Source of the DNA: Parapedobacter sp. SGR-10 | Lineage (GTDB): Bacteria; Bacteroidota; Bacteroidia; Sphingobacteriales; Sphingobacteriaceae | Direction: 5' to 3' | Length of the DNA stretch: 64,000 nucleotides | NCBI RefSeq assembly: GCF_011030405.1 | Contig: NZ_JAAJTJ010000007.1 | Span: 1-64,000, forward strand | Part shown: positions 26,137 through 35,797 of the stretch, piece by piece | How positions within the stretch are numbered: position 1 is the stretch's first letter | How the letters are laid out: every line of letters starts with the position of its first letter | The notes under the pieces: generated by a model | What the model was told of the DNA's origin: nothing | Databases searched by the model: none | Seen by the model: only the letters and a program-made list of their open reading frames with translations | Position numbers and translations under genes: made by a program

Positions 26137-29100
26137 ATGAATTTAAACTGTTTAGGTAAAATACCTATCTACAAATTTCACTGTTCACAAATATTTCGAC
26201 TTATGCGATTGACCATATTCTTTGTGATTTTGGGTACGCTGTTGTCTACAGCCAAGACCTATTCCCAAAAAGTCAGTTACAAAGGTGAGTATGTTTTGTT
26301 GGAAAAAGTTCTCAAGGACCTAGGCAAACAAAGCGGGCACCACCTTTTCTACAAGTACAATGAGATCAAGGATGTCCGGATCCGTAACATAGCATTGGTC
26401 AGTGTGGATCTTGAGACCGCTATGAAAGAGATTTTGGACGATCTTCCTTTCGAATATAAGATCAAGGACAATACCATCATTGTCAATAAATCATCAAAAC
26501 CGAAAACTAACGTATACGCAGAGCGTACGAAGGTACAGACGCCTATATCGGGAACAGTGAGAGGAGTGGGAGGAAGGATACTTCCCGGGGCAACAGTATC
26601 GGTCAAGAATACAAATATTAGTACGATTACGAATCAGGAAGGCGTATTTCAATTGACAAATGTACCGTCTGATGCTGTGCTTGTGGTCAGTTTTTTGGGC
26701 TATGAACGGCAGGAAATCAAGATCGGTAACCGACAAACCATAGACGTCGTTTTGTCCGAAAATGAAACTTCTGTGGAAGAAGTGGTCGTGATCGGTTACG
26801 GTACCGTAGACAAAAAGGATCTGACAGGTTCGGTAGGAATAGTAAAGGTGGAGGAGTTGACCAAAGCTCCTGTTGCGTCTTTTGACCAGGCATTGGCCGG
26901 TCGGATAGCTGGTGTGCAGGTCTCTGCGGCAGAGGACGGACAACCGGGATCGGGGATGAATATTGTTATTCGTGGAGCTAACTCCTTAACGCAGGATAAC
27001 TCACCATTATACGTCATCGACGGTTTCCCTATTGAAAACCCGGAGAATGCAGGTATAAACCCGGACGATATCGAGTCGATAACCGTATTAAAAGATGCTT
27101 CTGCCACAGCTATTTATGGTTCGCGGGCAGCAAATGGTGTCATTGTAATCGAAACCAAAAAAGGGAATGTAGGTGCTCCCGTTATTACCCTTAATTCATC
27201 TGTCGGCCCACAGATGACACCTAAAAAGATGGAAATGCTGAGCGCATACGAATTTGTGAAATATCAGATAGAGCGCTACGGCAATAGTGGTATGGTAAGG
27301 TACACACCTGCAGATCTGAACCCATCGCATGCCTCTTATGATCCGGCAGGTGCTTCCTTGGAATCTTATCGGAATATACAAGCTATAGACTGGCAGGACG
27401 AACTATTTAAAACCGGCCTTACCCAAATACATAATTTTTCGATCCGGGGTGGAACCAGGGAAACGAGATACTCTATCTCGGGTTCTGCCTACGATCAGGA
27501 TGCGATCATCCTCAATACAGGGTATAAACGTTATCAGGCAAGAATTTCACTAGACCAGACCATCAATAAGAAGTTCAAGGTCGGGATGAACGCGAATTAT
27601 AGCTACCAAAAAGGTTACGGACAAATTTTAGGACGTACTTCCGCGACATCTTCTACGACTATCAGCGGCTATCTGCTATATTCTACATGGGGATATCGTC
27701 CTGTCACCGGAAGAGAGGGGGATCTTGATTATGAATTGGGAGATATATTGGACGATATTGTAGACGAAGATGTTGACGATGAGGGTTCGGACTTCCGTAT
27801 CAACCCCTTAGTTTCTGCCAGAGAAACGTTGCGCGAGCGTATCACGAACAATTTTACAACAAACGCCTACGCCACCTATAATTTTACAGACGACCTGGAA
27901 CTGAAAGTAACTGGTGGTTTGACAGGTGTAATGTATCGCAACAATGCTTTTTACAACAGTAAAACGGTGCGAGGGACACCTTTGCGACCCAATAATATCA
28001 ACGGTGTTAACGGATCTATCCGAAACAATCAACGGTTTGATTGGCTGAACGAGAATATCTTGACCTATAAAAAAAGAATCAACAGGGTGCATCGTCTGGA
28101 AGCGATGGTAGGGATGACTCACCAATCTAGACGCTCGACATTGGACGGGTTTTCCGCTATACAGGTTCCTAACGAAGAACTTGGGATATACGGTTTAGCG
28201 CAGGGATTGCCTTTAGAAAACTTTATCGGTGCAAGCGAAAGCAGGTTGCAGTCTTTTTTTGCGCGTGCAAATTATAACTACAGATCTAAATACCTCTTTA
28301 CCGCGACTATGCGGGCAGACGGTTCGTCAAAGTTTTCGCCTCAAAACAGATGGGGATACTTTCCTTCCGGGGCATTTGCATGGAATATGGGAAGAGAAAA
28401 CTTCTTTAAGGATATCCCTGCTGTTTCCGATGCCAAGCTGAGGATCAGCTACGGAGTAACAGGTAATAACCGTGTCAGTGATTTTGCTTATCTGCCTGCT
28501 GCTGAATGGAATGACCTAGCGAGTTATTCTTTCAACAATGTCCGTTATTTCGGGTTGAATATGGATCGATTGAGCAATCCTAACTTGAAATGGGAAAGTA
28601 CCACACAATTTGATATTGGTTATGACTTGAGCTTATTTAAAGAACGTATCAACTTTGTGTTCGACTGGTATCGCAAAACGACAAAAGACCTGTTATTGAA
28701 TGCACAGATACCCTACACCACAGGGTATAGCACTGCCTTTAAAAATATCGGAAGTGTACGCAATCAAGGTCTGGAATTCACTTTAAATACGGTCAATGTT
28801 CGCAGCAAAGATTTTATATGGGAAAGTAATTTCAATATCAGCTTCAACAAAAATAAGATATTGGCATTGAATGAAGATCAGCCGAATATGCTTTCCACGA
28901 TGAGTTCCTTCGTCACCAGAATGGCGCAGGAGCCGATGTACATCGCTGAAGTGGGCGCACCTGCCGCTATGTTCTATGGACATATTTGGGACGGTGTTTA
29001 CCAATACAGTGATTTTGACGAAATATCCTCCGGAGTGTACAGACTAAAGACGAATATTCCCGATAATGGCGATTCAAGAACGACTATTCAACCGGGAGAC

Positions 29101-29670
29101 ATCAAATACAAAGATCTGAACGGAGACGGTGTGGTCGATGCGAGCGATAAGACCGTTATAGGAAGTGGCTTGCCAAAGCATTTGGGCGGGTTTACCAATA
29201 ATTTTAGCTACAAAAATTTTGATTTGAACGTACTGTTCCAATGGTCTTATGGAAACGATTTGCTCAATGCCAACCGTTTGATATTCGAAGGAAATATCAC
29301 CAATGTGCATCACTTTAATCAATATGCAAGCTGGGCAGACCGTTGGACACCCGAAAATCCGAGCAACACCATACACCGCGCAGGTGGAGGCGGCCCACAG
29401 GTCATTTCTTCCCGTGTCATTGAAGATGGTTCGTACCTGAGACTGAAAACAGTGATGCTGGGATACACCATTCCGCAATCGGTGGCAAAGCGCATAGGAC
29501 TTAGTTCCTTGAGATTGAATGTCGCCGCGCAGAACCTGTTGACATGGACCAATTATTCAGGTATGGATCCTGAGGTATCTGTGCATAATAGCGTGCTGAC
29601 CCCTGGGTTTGACTTTTCGGCATACCCGCATGCCCGTACGTTGGTTTTTGGTCTTAAAGCGAGATTCTAA
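26137..29670 (+). CDS. SusC-type TonB-dependent outer-membrane transporter with signalling domain
   Basis: 1177 aa. A signal sequence lies at about 20-42. An STN (secretin/TonB short N-terminal) domain at about 45-118 contacts FecR. A carboxypeptidase-like CNA-B domain lies at about 135-205 (ISGTVRGVGGRILPGATVSVKN). The TonB-box region is VEEVVVIGYGTVDKKDLTGSV. The plug has GRIAGVQV...IVIRGANSLTQDNSPLYVIDGFP and the family motif LKDASATAIYGSRAANGV. The 22-strand barrel ends in FGLKARF. It imports oligosaccharides released at the surface, with the SusD lid encoded 37 bp downstream. Confidence 0.95.
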   Translation: MNLNCLGKIPIYKFHCSQIFRLMRLTIFFVILGTLLSTAKTYSQKVSYKGEYVLLEKVLKDLGKQSGHHLFYKYNEIKDVRIRNIALVSVDLETAMKEILDDLPFEYKIKDNTIIVNKSSKPKTNVYAERTKVQTPISGTVRGVGGRILPGATVSVKNTNISTITNQEGVFQLTNVPSDAVLVVSFLGYERQEIKIGNRQTIDVVLSENETSVEEVVVIGYGTVDKKDLTGSVGIVKVEELTKAPVASFDQALAGRIAGVQVSAAEDGQPGSGMNIVIRGANSLTQDNSPLYVIDGFPIENPENAGINPDDIESITVLKDASATAIYGSRAANGVIVIETKKGNVGAPVITLNSSVGPQMTPKKMEMLSAYEFVKYQIERYGNSGMVRYTPADLNPSHASYDPAGASLESYRNIQAIDWQDELFKTGLTQIHNFSIRGGTRETRYSISGSAYDQDAIILNTGYKRYQARISLDQTINKKFKVGMNANYSYQKGYGQILGRTSATSSTTISGYLLYSTWGYRPVTGREGDLDYELGDILDDIVDEDVDDEGSDFRINPLVSARETLRERITNNFTTNAYATYNFTDDLELKVTGGLTGVMYRNNAFYNSKTVRGTPLRPNNINGVNGSIRNNQRFDWLNENILTYKKRINRVHRLEAMVGMTHQSRRSTLDGFSAIQVPNEELGIYGLAQGLPLENFIGASESRLQSFFARANYNYRSKYLFTATMRADGSSKFSPQNRWGYFPSGAFAWNMGRENFFKDIPAVSDAKLRISYGVTGNNRVSDFAYLPAAEWNDLASYSFNNVRYFGLNMDRLSNPNLKWESTTQFDIGYDLSLFKERINFVFDWYRKTTKDLLLNAQIPYTTGYSTAFKNIGSVRNQGLEFTLNTVNVRSKDFIWESNFNISFNKNKILALNEDQPNMLSTMSSFVTRMAQEPMYIAEVGAPAAMFYGHIWDGVYQYSDFDEISSGVYRLKTNIPDNGDSRTTIQPGDIKYKDLNGDGVVDASDKTVIGSGLPKHLGGFTNNFSYKNFDLNVLFQWSYGNDLLNANRLIFEGNITNVHHFNQYASWADRWTPENPSNTIHRAGGGGPQVISSRVIEDGSYLRLKTVMLGYTIPQSVAKRIGLSSLRLNVAAQNLLTWTNYSGMDPEVSVHNSVLTPGFDFSAYPHARTLVFGLKARF

Positions 29671-29707
29671 AATTATAGTAATGATGGTGACTATTAAAAG
29701 AAATATT

Positions 29708-31324
29708 ATGAAAACATTAAAGAGTTTATTTGCCGTGCTCATTATTTTGATAGGCAGTTCCTGTTCAAATTTTCTAGACACCGAGCCGGAAGATTTCCTT
29801 TCTCCCGAGTTTTTTTACAAAAATGAAGAGCAGATAAATACGGCTTTGATCGGGATATACAACAAGATGTCCGATACACGAAACGGAGCCCCGCTGTATT
29901 CGTCAGCATATTTTACCTTTATGGGAACCGAAGGCGATGACGGGCTATACCGCAAAGGACCGGAGCGTACCCTGCCCGGACAGTTTTTATACAACCCTAG
30001 TGCGACTCACGTGGCCAATTTATGGAGAGCATTGTACGAGGGGGTAAACCTGGCCAATATGATGCTCGAAAAGCTGGACGATGCTGATATGGACGATGCC
30101 AAAAGAGAAATAGTAAGAGGAGAAACCATGTTTTTGAGAGGGTATTACTATTTTCTGTTGGTGTCCAACTACGGAAATGTACCGATGCCATTGCAGTCGA
30201 CTGATACACCGGATTTCAATGACATAGAGCAGGCTCCTCCAACGAAGGTCTACGAGCAGATTACCAAAGATATGGAAGCAGCCTATGAGCTTGTTCCTAC
30301 CGCTACGGAGGTAGGTTTCGGTGGCAGGGTCAACAAGTCTGCCGTTGCGGGGATACTTGCCCGCGTATATCTGTATTGGGCAGGTGAACCGATCAAGGAT
30401 GTCTCGAAATACCAGAATGCCAGAGACTGGGCCTACGTTGTGATCAGTTCTGGCGAACATGAACTGAATCCATCTTTCGACGATGTATTTAGAAGATTAG
30501 CGGCAGATGAATACGATATCAAAGAATCTATTTGGGAAGTAGAGTTTTTTGGTAACCGTACCGACCGACCAAGACAGGCAGGTATGTTGGGGAACTATAT
30601 CGGTATATATACGACTAGTCCGGAGGTAGGAGTCAGTAATGCCAATGTATGGGGATCAGGTAGGCTTTACCTATTGTACGAAGAGGGAGATTCCCGCAGG
30701 GACAGGACATTAGCTCCGTTTACCTATTCTCCATCGGACTCCAATATTGAGTCACCCCTCGCCAATACTGCTATTTGGACACGCTATGCCGGTAAATACA
30801 GGCGGTCGGAAGAAACGTTTGCTCCTAAATCACAGGGATATACACCTATCAATTTTCCTTTGCTCCGTTATGCGGATGTGTTGCTGATGTTTGCGGAAGC
30901 AGAAAATGAATTGAACGGTCCGAGCCCGGATGCAGTCAAATATTTCAATATGGTTCGACGTCGAGCATTTGGATTTCCTTATACCGATGCAGATCTACTG
31001 ATCCCGAATCCTATAAGCGATGTGGCGGATGAGGATAAAACCGATAAAGTATCTTTTCTATTGGCGATTCAGGACGAGCGTTCCAGAGAACTGGCGTTTG
31101 AGTGTCTACGTAAGTTTGATTTGGTGAGATGGGGGACTTATATTTCTTCGATGAGAGCGCTTTCCGACCTTTATCTGACGGCAACCGAGCCTTCGGTTCC
31201 TTCAGCACAGGCGAGAACAGTCGCAGCGGCATTGGGAATGATTACGAATAGACATAAGTTGCTTCCGATACCTACGCGTGAGATGAATCTGAATAGGAAA
31301 CTGGTACAGAATCCAGGATGGTAA
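29708..31324 (+). CDS. SusD-type glycan-binding lipoprotein
   Basis: 538 aa from MKTLKSLFAVLIILIGSSC. Residue C19 is the lipobox cysteine, and an earlier in-frame ATG at 29609 would bury the signal peptide. The mature start SNFLDTEPEDFLSPEFFY, the TPR-like helical segments (ETMFLRGYYYFLLVSNYGNVP) and the C-terminal RSRELAFECLRKFDLVRWG are family hallmarks. It forms the lid of the SusC transporter on the cell surface and captures the glycan. It is followed 46 bp later by a DUF5017-like lipoprotein. Confidence 0.95.
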   Translation: MKTLKSLFAVLIILIGSSCSNFLDTEPEDFLSPEFFYKNEEQINTALIGIYNKMSDTRNGAPLYSSAYFTFMGTEGDDGLYRKGPERTLPGQFLYNPSATHVANLWRALYEGVNLANMMLEKLDDADMDDAKREIVRGETMFLRGYYYFLLVSNYGNVPMPLQSTDTPDFNDIEQAPPTKVYEQITKDMEAAYELVPTATEVGFGGRVNKSAVAGILARVYLYWAGEPIKDVSKYQNARDWAYVVISSGEHELNPSFDDVFRRLAADEYDIKESIWEVEFFGNRTDRPRQAGMLGNYIGIYTTSPEVGVSNANVWGSGRLYLLYEEGDSRRDRTLAPFTYSPSDSNIESPLANTAIWTRYAGKYRRSEETFAPKSQGYTPINFPLLRYADVLLMFAEAENELNGPSPDAVKYFNMVRRRAFGFPYTDADLLIPNPISDVADEDKTDKVSFLLAIQDERSRELAFECLRKFDLVRWGTYISSMRALSDLYLTATEPSVPSAQARTVAAALGMITNRHKLLPIPTREMNLNRKLVQNPGW

Positions 31325-31370
31325 CGCTAAGAATTATATCATGAATATTGAATTTATAAAATATAAGATT

Positions 31371-32339
31371 ATGAAAATAATGTATTTTTATCCGATATTA
31401 TCCTGCTTGCTGTTTTTATTCGGTTGCAATAAGGATAACGATCTGATGGTAGATGCACCTTCGTTCAACGTTATTGACTATGCGGTGAGAGATGGTATTG
31501 ATAGTTTGGGAAATCCTGTACAACAGATCGTATTTAATCTGGAAGGTAATGCCGATATCATTTCCTTCTATTCAGGGGAGGTATTTCATGAATATGCTTA
31601 CAGAGACGGACATGTCATAGGCGTGGATGCGCTGACGATGTCGTTTGAATACCTTGCGGCGGTAGGTGCGGGAACAGATCCCGACTGGGACCAGCTGTCC
31701 GTACATGCGACTAATAGTTTCGATGGTACGGTGACCGAAGCAGGAGAGGGCTGGACAGATATCACGGCAAGGTTTGCTTTACCGAAGGCACATGATGCGA
31801 CCACTCGTACCACGACCAGTGCAGATATTTCTGATCTGTTGGTCACCGGACAACCCTTGTACATTGCATTCAAATATATCACACCTCCGCGAACAGCATC
31901 GGCGGCATATACCACATGGGACATACATGAATTTAAAGTGAATGCAGAGACGGTTTTAGGAACAGAGACGGTTGCCAACCAAAGGGATGCAGCTTTGCCC
32001 TTATACCATTTTGGACCTGATGATGCCGATACACCGGGTAGGTCAGCTCGCACGGTCAGTCAGCCTACACGCTTGCGGTTCCGTGCAAATATCCTTGCAG
32101 AGAATCTCCCTTTTATGGCTGGAGTCTGGGCTGTATCACCTCCTATTGTTCTGGAGAAAGAGATAGATTTAGGGCCAGATAGACCCACTGGCATCAAAAG
32201 CCGCATTGATCCCGTATTAAAAGAATATGCGTATGTCTATGATAAGCCCGGTACCTACAAAGTTGCTTTTGTAGCATCTAATATCACGACCAAAGGTGAA
32301 GCAAAAGTAGTAAAAGAACTGAACATCATTGTTCCGTAA
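31371..32339 (+). CDS. DUF5017-like surface lipoprotein, paralog 1
   Basis: 322 aa from MKIMYFYPILSCLLFLFGC (lipobox cysteine C19). An ATG 30 bp earlier is possible. The body begins IVFNLEGNADIISFYSGEVFHEY, the pattern of DUF5017 proteins. It continues with a jelly-roll-like segment (WTDITARFALP...ADISDLLVTGQPLYIAFKY) and ends in a PKD/Ig-like C-terminal piece (VYDKPGTYKVAFVASNIT). In PULs such proteins lie right behind SusD and are taken as surface glycan-binding proteins. Binding has not been shown for this one. Two relatives lie further down the operon. Confidence 0.7.
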   Translation: MKIMYFYPILSCLLFLFGCNKDNDLMVDAPSFNVIDYAVRDGIDSLGNPVQQIVFNLEGNADIISFYSGEVFHEYAYRDGHVIGVDALTMSFEYLAAVGAGTDPDWDQLSVHATNSFDGTVTEAGEGWTDITARFALPKAHDATTRTTTSADISDLLVTGQPLYIAFKYITPPRTASAAYTTWDIHEFKVNAETVLGTETVANQRDAALPLYHFGPDDADTPGRSARTVSQPTRLRFRANILAENLPFMAGVWAVSPPIVLEKEIDLGPDRPTGIKSRIDPVLKEYAYVYDKPGTYKVAFVASNITTKGEAKVVKELNIIVP

Positions 32340-32383
32340 GAAGTAGTGGCACAGATAGAGATAAAACCTTAACATCGATATTC

Positions 32384-33793
32384 ATGAGAAATAAATGGAG
32401 TTTTTTACGTTTTGTACAGGTTCTCCTGACATTACCTTTTTTGACGATCTCCTGTGGAGATAAGGAAGGAATTTATGATAGAGAAGGCCTTTCTCATCCT
32501 TCAGAACCTGTTATTACTACGCTGTCGCCGGAGACCGGGGTAGCGGGCGATGTAGTCACGATAACCGGAAACGGCTTCGGGACCGATCGTTCCAAAGTGA
32601 AGATCCGGTTTAGCACGATAGAGGCGACTGTTATTTCAGTTAACGACACGAAAATAGAAGTGGAAGCGCCTGAGGGATTTTCGGATAGGACAGCAAGTGT
32701 CCGGGTATTCGCTTCGAGCATGCCCTCCAATGCCGTAGATTTTTACTACATAGGTAACACTGCCCCCTTGCTTACCTCCGTGACTTCTACGTGTTTTTAT
32801 AATTCTACAGTGGTTATCGCTGGAGCACACTTTAGCTTGAAAAAAGAGGACAATATCGTGAAGTTTGGGACGATAGAGGGGACAGTCGTAGAAGCGACAA
32901 AGAACACCTTGACGGTGCTTGCACCCGATTTAGGCGCTGCGACAAGTGCGGATATTACAGTAACCAAATTCGATCAGGTCTCGAATGCCTTGAATATTGA
33001 TGTGGATATTGACCAAAATAAAGTTGCCACATACAGTTGGACGACGCATACGGCAAGGCCCGGACTTGTTTACAAAACCGGTGAGTTCACCTTGTTTGGT
33101 TCAACGACACGAAGGGTACATGTTTTGGACGTTACGTTGAATGCATCCAACACGTTGGGAATCGGCTTTTCGACCACCAATGCCGCTACCGTTACGATGT
33201 GCAATAACTATAGTGCGGTGGCCGGCATCAATGCGGGATATTTTCCGTTGGGCGAAACAGTGGACAAGGATCCTTATATAAGGATCAACGGAGAAACGGT
33301 ACAGCAGGGCCATACTTCGGGTGTGAGTGTACATTTTGCAAATGCAGCTTTACTTATACACAACAATGTGGCGTCGGTCAGGCGATTGGGAACCAGTGGA
33401 GGTACACTGAATCAGGTGGCCGCTGCCATCCCGGTTTCGGAGGCCGAGAACATAATTGTGTGCGGGCCGATGCTGCTCGTTGACGGGGTAATCGATATTG
33501 TGAATCCCGATAATTCACATAATACACAGTCTACTGCGAGGACGGGGCTGGGCGTGACGGGCGATGGTAAACGTGTGTTTATGGTGGCTGTAGACAACAA
33601 AAATGGAGTGACGGGTGTAACCACGACACAATTGGCGAAGATATTACAGGCGTTAGGATCGCGCAATGCCATGAACTTCGATGGTGGGGGATCGACGACG
33701 ATGTTTGTCAAGGATCATGGTACCAACGGCCTCGTCAATGTTCCGAGCGAAGGTGTGCAACGGGCTGTCCGGAGTATAGTTTACGTGAAGTAG
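32384..33793 (+). CDS. phosphodiester glycosidase (NAGPA domain) with IPT/TIG domains
   Basis: 469 aa lipoprotein (lipobox ...LTISC). Two IPT/TIG beta-sandwich domains lie at about 40-205 (ITTLSPETGVAGDVVTITGNGF; TSVTSTCFYNSTVVIAGAHF). A C-terminal NAGPA domain (about 215-469) has VAGINAGYF, RTGLGVTGDGKRVFMVAVD, GVTTTQLAKILQALGS and the signature FDGGGST (432-438). The animal enzyme of this fold (uncovering enzyme) removes GlcNAc from GlcNAc-1-phospho-6-mannose, and bacterial members are annotated phosphodiester glycosidases. The TIG domains should hold it at the cell surface or bind glycan. It lies in the operon between two other PUL lipoproteins. Confidence 0.85.
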   Translation: MRNKWSFLRFVQVLLTLPFLTISCGDKEGIYDREGLSHPSEPVITTLSPETGVAGDVVTITGNGFGTDRSKVKIRFSTIEATVISVNDTKIEVEAPEGFSDRTASVRVFASSMPSNAVDFYYIGNTAPLLTSVTSTCFYNSTVVIAGAHFSLKKEDNIVKFGTIEGTVVEATKNTLTVLAPDLGAATSADITVTKFDQVSNALNIDVDIDQNKVATYSWTTHTARPGLVYKTGEFTLFGSTTRRVHVLDVTLNASNTLGIGFSTTNAATVTMCNNYSAVAGINAGYFPLGETVDKDPYIRINGETVQQGHTSGVSVHFANAALLIHNNVASVRRLGTSGGTLNQVAAAIPVSEAENIIVCGPMLLVDGVIDIVNPDNSHNTQSTARTGLGVTGDGKRVFMVAVDNKNGVTGVTTTQLAKILQALGSRNAMNFDGGGSTTMFVKDHGTNGLVNVPSEGVQRAVRSIVYVK

Positions 33794-33844
33794 ATATGAT
33801 AGGAGTTCGCACAGATAAATTTTAAATAGAAAAATAATACAAAC

Positions 33845-34681
33845 ATGAAAAGGATAAGAAAGAAGTTGGTAGTCATGGGATGTCTTTTTCTGGTGTTGGG
33901 CTGTAATGCGCAGAACACACCTGAAGATAAGCCGGAAACGGAATGGGCGTTTGCCAAATATTTGACATTGTCTAAAGCGCATGATCAGGCGTCCAATACA
34001 ACCTATTATCTCACCCGGATAAAACATAAAGATGACAACGGTCATATCATCAGGCTTCACACGCAATTTGCAAACAGAGCGGAGGGAGAGACCGCCAGGG
34101 CTTTTGCGATACGGAACGAAACTGCTGTGACGATCAATGGTTCGCAGGGATTGGATAACCTGCCCGATAACCAGCGACAGCCCACAGGGATCCAGATTAT
34201 AGACGGGGAGATCATACAGGATTTGAATACCACGGCGTATACGTTGGGGATTAAAGACAACAACGAACTCCTGGCGTATGCACCCGGTACCACTGCACAG
34301 GATATCCTGAACGATGGGACCAATACTGCGCTTACGGCTTTTTACCCGCTTATAGAAAACCATGAATGGGTATCGGACGAAGTGCTTGCAATAAGAGGCA
34401 ATTCGGCTGTAAAGCATCCCCGTCAGGTGATCGCCCAGTTTGACAATCTTGACCTGTTGATTTTCAGCTGCGGTGGAAGAGGGTTTGACGGGGATGGCAT
34501 GACTGCCAAAGAGATGATGAGGATATTGAAAGAGTTGGGCGTGCGATTCGCGTTTAACTTAGATGGTGGAGGCAGTACATCAACGGTGATTAAAGATCAG
34601 CTGATCACAAAAAAAATCGATAACAACGGAACCCGGGAAAGATTGCGTCCTAATTTTCTGTATGTCATGGAGGATAATTAA
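33845..34681 (+). CDS. phosphodiester glycosidase (NAGPA domain), short form 1
   Basis: 278 aa lipoprotein (VLGC lipobox, C20). One compact NAGPA domain fills the protein. The first motif reads VTINGSQGLDN in place of the usual INGGFF. HPRQVIAQFDNLDLLIFSCGGRGFDG corresponds to the Arg-containing strand, and NLDGGGSTSTV (D240-T245) is the catalytic-site signature. The C-terminus RERLRPNFLYV is shared with the two later short forms. The predicted reaction is cleavage of a sugar-1-phosphodiester to release GlcNAc or a related sugar. It lies 51 bp after the TIG-NAGPA gene. Confidence 0.8.
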   Translation: MKRIRKKLVVMGCLFLVLGCNAQNTPEDKPETEWAFAKYLTLSKAHDQASNTTYYLTRIKHKDDNGHIIRLHTQFANRAEGETARAFAIRNETAVTINGSQGLDNLPDNQRQPTGIQIIDGEIIQDLNTTAYTLGIKDNNELLAYAPGTTAQDILNDGTNTALTAFYPLIENHEWVSDEVLAIRGNSAVKHPRQVIAQFDNLDLLIFSCGGRGFDGDGMTAKEMMRILKELGVRFAFNLDGGGSTSTVIKDQLITKKIDNNGTRERLRPNFLYVMEDN

Positions 34682-34736
34682 CAAATTAAAGAAAACCAAA
34701 GAGTTATAAACATTGAATTTTTAAAAAAATAGAGTT

Positions 34737-35753
34737 ATGAAATACTACGCATTTATTTATCGTACATTGATCATCATGACTATTGGCTCTCTGATGCTAC
34801 AGGGATGTAAGAAGGGGGAAAACAACGACGACGATGGATCATCTGGTGAGTTTGAACTGGTAGGGTATACTGTTCAAGATGGCGTGGATACCGAAGGCAA
34901 TCCCAAAAAGCGGGTCACTTTTCAGCTGAGCGGTACAGATGGACTTGATATTGCTTTCTTTTCGGGCGATATCGGTGGAAATTATGAAAACAGAGACGGC
35001 AGTGTTCAGAAGCTGGAAGAACTGAATCTGTCGTTCGAAACCAACTGTAGCTATGGAGATCAGGGTTGCGATGTGGATGTTTTCTCGATCATGGCTTCGA
35101 CTGATTTTAACGGCGGCGATTCGGAGGCCGATATACGCGCGGCTGAATGGGAGAATATCACCGACAGGTTTACGATCTCACCGTTTGAGTCTGGAACTAC
35201 AGTATATCACGAATCGGGTGTTGTGAACATTGCAGACTTGACCAGCGAGGGAAAACCACTTTATCTGGCCGCACGGCATATCACACAAAGTCAGGTCGTA
35301 GATGGTGTACTTGACAATATATATACGGCTTTCCGTGTTCGTAACTGGACAATGAGTGGTGGAATGGAAGGGGAAGCCCCAGTTGTATTGTCCACTACGA
35401 TTGGGGAAGCGGGATTTAAGTTTGTTGAAATTGGTAATTTCCGTAGTGGTAGAAATGTGCTCAGCGCTACGACTCTCACGTTACGGGGGAACCACGGTAA
35501 TGTTACTGCTAATATGGAACATTTGGATACAGAGACAGAATGTTGGGCGATCGCCGAGCCGATAACGCTGTCCGATATTAGTATTGAGCCCGACCGTCCG
35601 CTTCGGGTGAAGCAGAGCCATCAACCGGCAGTAAAGACTTTTGCTTTCAATTATAACGGTCCGGGCGAATATAATGCCGTATTCGTATTATCGAAAGATG
35701 ATGGTAGTGGTGAAAGTGTGGCTAAGCACGTGACGATCGTCATCCCTGAATAA
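34737..35753 (+). CDS. DUF5017-like surface lipoprotein, paralog 2
   Basis: 338 aa with a lipobox at MLQGC and an acidic/Ser spacer (NNDDDGSSGE), typical of surface-exported Bacteroidota lipoproteins. VTFQLSGTDGLDIAFFSGDIGGNYENRDG matches paralog 1's FYSGE region. EWENITDRFTISPF, VNIADLTSEGKPLYLAARHITQ and a C-terminal NYNGPGEYNAVFVLSK repeat the same three-part plan. It is presumably a glycan-binding surface protein. It differs clearly from paralog 1, so the duplication is old or the two bind different parts of the glycan. Confidence 0.65.
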   Translation: MKYYAFIYRTLIIMTIGSLMLQGCKKGENNDDDGSSGEFELVGYTVQDGVDTEGNPKKRVTFQLSGTDGLDIAFFSGDIGGNYENRDGSVQKLEELNLSFETNCSYGDQGCDVDVFSIMASTDFNGGDSEADIRAAEWENITDRFTISPFESGTTVYHESGVVNIADLTSEGKPLYLAARHITQSQVVDGVLDNIYTAFRVRNWTMSGGMEGEAPVVLSTTIGEAGFKFVEIGNFRSGRNVLSATTLTLRGNHGNVTANMEHLDTETECWAIAEPITLSDISIEPDRPLRVKQSHQPAVKTFAFNYNGPGEYNAVFVLSKDDGSGESVAKHVTIVIPE

Positions 35754-35797
35754 TCGCTGTGACAGAGAGTTTTTTAAGATAGACAAATATTGAATAT

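Noticed and set aside
33653-34417. 254-codon open frame opposite to two NAGPA genes
   Set aside because: Crosses from one PUL gene into another on the opposite strand; both plus-strand genes have full family motifs.
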